A DNA stretch of 9,987 nucleotides from contig JAODGL010000013.1 of NCBI GenBank assembly GCA_025464585.1, forward strand, positions 1 through 9,987, given 5' to 3'. Positions 6,875-9,987 of this stretch are shown here, one piece after another; position 1 is the first letter of the stretch; each line of letters starts with the position of its first letter. The stretch comes from Methanosarcinales archaeon (GTDB lineage Archaea; Halobacteriota; Syntropharchaeia; Alkanophagales; Methanospirareceae). The notes beneath the pieces were generated by a model that searched no databases, was not told the origin of the DNA, and saw only the letters and a program-made list of their open reading frames with translations. A program made the translations under genes and the position numbers.

Positions 6875-9800
6875 TAACGGAAGAACTTAGGGCTCGGATA
6901 GAAAATGGTAAATTTGACCCGGCGTTAAAATTAAAACTCGCCGTTGATGCGTACAGACTGTATCTCAAGCATATATTCGACCCGGCATCAGTAGTTGCAG
7001 TTGGAAAGATTGACCCATTGCCTCATCAAATCGAGGCTTTTGTAAAGATGATGGACATGCTCAGACCCCGTAGTGGCTTAGAAAGCAGGCTGAGGATATT
7101 GATAGCAGATGACGTTGGATTGGGAAAGACAATCACCGTTGGCTTGGTCATGAAAGAACTCCTTCTAAGAAATAGAATCAGGCGAATTTTAATCGTGTGT
7201 CCTGCGGGTTTGCAGATACAATGGGAAGAAGAGCTAAAAGATAAATTTGAGGAAGAGTTTGAAATAATCCGTGGACGCATAGAAGGAAATCCATTCAAGG
7301 AGAAGGAAAAGGTAATTGTCTCGATGGATTACGGTAGAAAAGAAGAGAAGTTGGAGATTCTCAGAGATTCAAAATGGGATTTAATAGTTATTGACGAAGC
7401 GCACAAATTAAGACCCGAAACACTGCGATATAATCTCGGTAAATTATTGAGTGAGAGAACACAACACATGATTTTAGTAACGGCAACGCCGCATGATGGT
7501 AAGATAGAGAACTTCCTTGCGCTTTTGAAACTCATTGACAGCAGATTCGAGCCGAAAGAAGACGTTTATGAACTTAAGAGATACTTAGAGCCGATGATGA
7601 TAAGACGTTTAAAGGAAGAAATTACGGACTTCGAGGGCAAGAGAATTTTTCCGAATAGGGCGAAGCCTGTAACTGTTGATGTCGCATATACAGAAGAAGA
7701 GAAGGATTTTTATGATGCTGTTGGGGATTATGTGAACCGATATTACCGGAAAGCGGAGAAACGGAAGAAAACAACTGCAATCCTTGCGCTATATATCCTT
7801 CATAGAAGGGTGGCATCATCCCTCTATGCCGGTGTAGAGTCGCTGAAGAAGAGAAAGAAGAGGATTTTAGAGCCTTACGTGGATTTTGAAGTTGGGTATG
7901 CGGAAGAGGATTTTTTCGATGCGCTGGACCAGGGTAATGATGAGGCAAGAGAAAAAGCAGAAGAAACGCTACTCGCAGCTACTGCTTCTCTCGGTGCTGA
8001 GATAAAAGAGGAACTAAGAGAATTGGATGAGTTGATAGAGGTGGGAGGGAAACTCGTTAAGGAGAGCAGAGATAGCAAGAGCAGGAGATTATTAGAGCTT
8101 TTTAGTGTGATAAAAAATGAGCGCTCCGAAGACAAAATAATAGTGTTCACGGAGTTCACGGATACCTTAGCCTATTTGAAGAAATTACTGGAAAAAGAAG
8201 GTTTTATTATCGCAAAGATACACGGTGGGCAAGACATCGTAGATAAAGAGCAACAAAGAGATTTATTCAGAGAAAGAGCTGACGTTTTGCTTGGCACCGA
8301 AGCCGCTGGAGAAGGTCTTAATCTCCAATTTGCGAATATCGTGATAAATTACGAACTGCCATGGAATCCAAATAGATTGGAGCAGCGAATCGGGCGGGTT
8401 TACCGGTATGGTCAAGAGAAAAAGGTGTATGTTTACAATTACAAGACGGCTTTTCCCATAGATAACAAGGTTCTGGACAAGTTATTGGAGAAAATAGAGG
8501 AGATAAGGACGATATTTGGAGATAGAGCGGTTGATGTTATAGGTGCGTTGATATCCGAGGGTGAAATAATGGAACTATTCAAAATATCGAGGATTATGAG
8601 CGATGCAGAAGCTATGGAGAAAGTAGAGGAGTTATTGGATAAAAAATTGAATCTTTTGAAAGAGATAGAGGATTTCCTTGTCAGTGAGAGGTTCGATTTG
8701 TCCGAGATTTCAAGTTTATCACGGGATATGACAGGGAGAGTGGGAGAATTTGATATTGAGCGTTTTCTCTTGAGTTATTTATCACTTGGAGAACATGGTG
8801 ACTATGCGCCAAATGGTGACGGATCATACGCCGTCTACATGAAGCCTGCGACACGACTCAAGAATATTAGCTGTGCAGGAACTCTGCCCAGGTATGAGAA
8901 TAAAATTTATGAATTTATAGGAACATTCGATAGAAAAGCAAAGAAGAAAGGGTCGTTTATTGCATTGGGAAATCCAGCGTTGGAATCGGCTTTACGCACA
9001 GCAATAGGTTTTGAGCCGGTAGCCCTTTTGAAAGGAGAAGAGGAAGGTGTAATATTCCCTTATATCTTGAGGTTTTTTGACGGCATGGGAAATGAAATCT
9101 ACGCCGAACCTGTACTCATATATAAAACAGAAGACGGGATTAACGTCCTTGATGCAATGAGGATATGGGATTTTGTGTCTTTAAATACTGACCATAAGTA
9201 TAGCGAAAATATTAGTGTATTACGCACTGACGTTCCCACCAAAGACGATATTACACTGGAGATTAAAAACATCAAGGGCTATGTTAACAGAAAACATCAA
9301 AGGGATATTGAACTGGAAAGAAAATTGATAACCACCGAATTTGATTGGAGAATAATAATCGAAAACGAGAAGATAAAGGACGCAAAGGCAAAAGGGCAGA
9401 ATTACCTGGTTCCTTCATTGAACGATAAGATAAAAGAGCTTAGAATGGAGTATCAGCAACTGTCAAACAATTTGGAGAGGGCAAGAAGCATCTCCTGGAC
9501 ATTGTGCGGTCCGATAGGCTGTGGCATTGTTTTAAAACCTAAAGGTTTGGATGGCGAAGAAAAAGGAGACCCGGAGCTTCGGAGAGCAGTGGAACTTGCT
9601 GGTATGAGGTTCGTTATGGAATATGAGCGGGAAAATGGGAGACATCCTGAGGATGTATCTGCAAGATTCCTGGGATACGACATAGTCAGCACTTCACAAG
9701 AACAGAAAAGGCTTATCGAGGTGAAATCATTTAAAGCAAAAGGCGAAATTGAGATATCATCGAATGAATGGCGAGTTGCTTCTGAGAATAAAGATAATTA

Positions 9801-9939
9801 TTATCTCTATGTTGTAAATTATGCGCTTACTGAGCCTAAACTTATCGTTGTGCAAGACCCTTACAATAAGCTGAAGGATATAGTAAGAATTGTGCCTTTA
9901 CAGGATTTTAAGGTTATAATACCGAAGCTTGACTCTTAG
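6871..9939 (+). CDS. SNF2-type DEAH helicase/translocase with C-terminal DUF3883 (NOV_C) nuclease-like domain
   Basis: A 1022-residue superfamily 2 ATPase. Lobe 1 has the Q-like motif DPLPHQIEAF (48-57), Walker A DDVGLGKTI (80-88), motif Ia ILIVCPAGLQIQW (106-118), DEAH (175-178) and motif III VTATPHDG (203-210). A charged helical insert (about 285-400) separates lobe 2, which has IIVFTEFTD (423-431), LLGTEAAGEGLNLQ (473-486) and the arginine-finger motif RLEQRIGRVYRYGQ (502-515). This is the RapA/COG0553 type, which usually translocates on duplex DNA without unwinding it. After an uncharacterised middle region, residues about 900-985 form a DUF3883/NOV_C domain (GMRFVMEYERENGRHP, GYDIVS, LIEVKSF, ISSNEW, YYLYVVNY). 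Asp937 with Glu950-x-Lys952 fits a PD-(D/E)XK-like active site, so the protein could be both motor and DNA-cleaving effector. That activity is inferred. Last gene of the cassette; no T-rich terminator follows within the window. Confidence 0.9.
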   Translation: MITEELRARIENGKFDPALKLKLAVDAYRLYLKHIFDPASVVAVGKIDPLPHQIEAFVKMMDMLRPRSGLESRLRILIADDVGLGKTITVGLVMKELLLRNRIRRILIVCPAGLQIQWEEELKDKFEEEFEIIRGRIEGNPFKEKEKVIVSMDYGRKEEKLEILRDSKWDLIVIDEAHKLRPETLRYNLGKLLSERTQHMILVTATPHDGKIENFLALLKLIDSRFEPKEDVYELKRYLEPMMIRRLKEEITDFEGKRIFPNRAKPVTVDVAYTEEEKDFYDAVGDYVNRYYRKAEKRKKTTAILALYILHRRVASSLYAGVESLKKRKKRILEPYVDFEVGYAEEDFFDALDQGNDEAREKAEETLLAATASLGAEIKEELRELDELIEVGGKLVKESRDSKSRRLLELFSVIKNERSEDKIIVFTEFTDTLAYLKKLLEKEGFIIAKIHGGQDIVDKEQQRDLFRERADVLLGTEAAGEGLNLQFANIVINYELPWNPNRLEQRIGRVYRYGQEKKVYVYNYKTAFPIDNKVLDKLLEKIEEIRTIFGDRAVDVIGALISEGEIMELFKISRIMSDAEAMEKVEELLDKKLNLLKEIEDFLVSERFDLSEISSLSRDMTGRVGEFDIERFLLSYLSLGEHGDYAPNGDGSYAVYMKPATRLKNISCAGTLPRYENKIYEFIGTFDRKAKKKGSFIALGNPALESALRTAIGFEPVALLKGEEEGVIFPYILRFFDGMGNEIYAEPVLIYKTEDGINVLDAMRIWDFVSLNTDHKYSENISVLRTDVPTKDDITLEIKNIKGYVNRKHQRDIELERKLITTEFDWRIIIENEKIKDAKAKGQNYLVPSLNDKIKELRMEYQQLSNNLERARSISWTLCGPIGCGIVLKPKGLDGEEKGDPELRRAVELAGMRFVMEYERENGRHPEDVSARFLGYDIVSTSQEQKRLIEVKSFKAKGEIEISSNEWRVASENKDNYYLYVVNYALTEPKLIVVQDPYNKLKDIVRIVPLQDFKVIIPKLDS

Positions 9940-9987
9940 CTTAATGACCTGACAGCCATATTCACTTTACGATTACCCTGAGGAACG

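Noticed and set aside
288..9692. Many open frames of 60-148 codons on the minus strand across the gene block
   Set aside because: They lie fully inside strongly supported + strand genes, are Ser/Leu/Phe-rich as expected from reading purine-rich genes backwards, and show no recognisable motif or ribosome site.
1043..9939. Assignment to canonical BREX or DISARM
   Set aside because: The ATPase, methylase and helicase resemble components of those systems, but pglZ, a PglX-type enzyme, drmA, drmB and drmC are absent from the window, so only a relationship can be claimed.
9936..9986. Minus-strand open frame of 16 codons ending at the TAA on 9936-9938, possibly the tail of a convergent gene
   Set aside because: Too short to distinguish from chance and with no recognisable motif; sequence beyond the right edge would settle it.
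9940..9987. Terminator after the helicase gene
   Set aside because: No T-run and no convincing hairpin in the 48 bases available.
1..9987. CRISPR array, tRNA or rRNA gene, insertion sequence or long repeat
   Set aside because: Nothing of this kind was seen; the window is almost completely filled by coding sequence.

Overview
The window is one continuous block of + strand genes. It most likely comes from an anaerobic archaeon. Supporting signs are arginine codons dominated by AGA/AGG, purine-rich coding strands, a TATA-like element with a very short leader ahead of the second gene, a tail of a prokaryotic RND-superfamily exporter, and a DUF499/DUF1156/SNF2 gene set that is common in Euryarchaeota. 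RadC, which occurs in only some archaea (for example methanogen and ANME relatives), would fit a Halobacteriota-type genome. This placement is an inference of moderate to low confidence; thermophilic bacteria are not excluded.

Layout. Positions 1-291 hold the C-terminal end of an RND/MMPL-type membrane exporter that continues beyond the left edge. A 54-base gap follows with a candidate archaeal promoter. Then come radC (346-1032), a 970-residue DUF499 AAA+-type ATPase (1043-3955), an unrecognised 130-residue protein (3969-4361), an 838-residue DUF1156 DNA methyltransferase with an inserted zinc ribbon (4358-6874), and a 1022-residue SNF2-type helicase ending in a DUF3883/NOV_C nuclease-like domain (6871-9939). 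The last 48 bases hold nothing identifiable.

How the genes work together. The last four genes look like one cassette. The gaps or overlaps between them are +13, -4 and -4 bases, and the two overlaps are ATGA stop/start fusions. A large P-loop ATPase, an amino-methyltransferase and a DNA translocase with a putative nuclease tail resemble the components of modification-based phage defence (the same logic as BREX/Pgl and DISARM). However, no PglZ, PglX, DrmA, DrmB or phospholipase-D component is present here. The combination has been predicted as a defence or restriction-modification-like locus from comparative genomics, but its biochemistry, and the role of the small protein in particular, is to my knowledge not established. 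radC sits only 10 bases upstream on the same strand and may be co-transcribed with the cassette.
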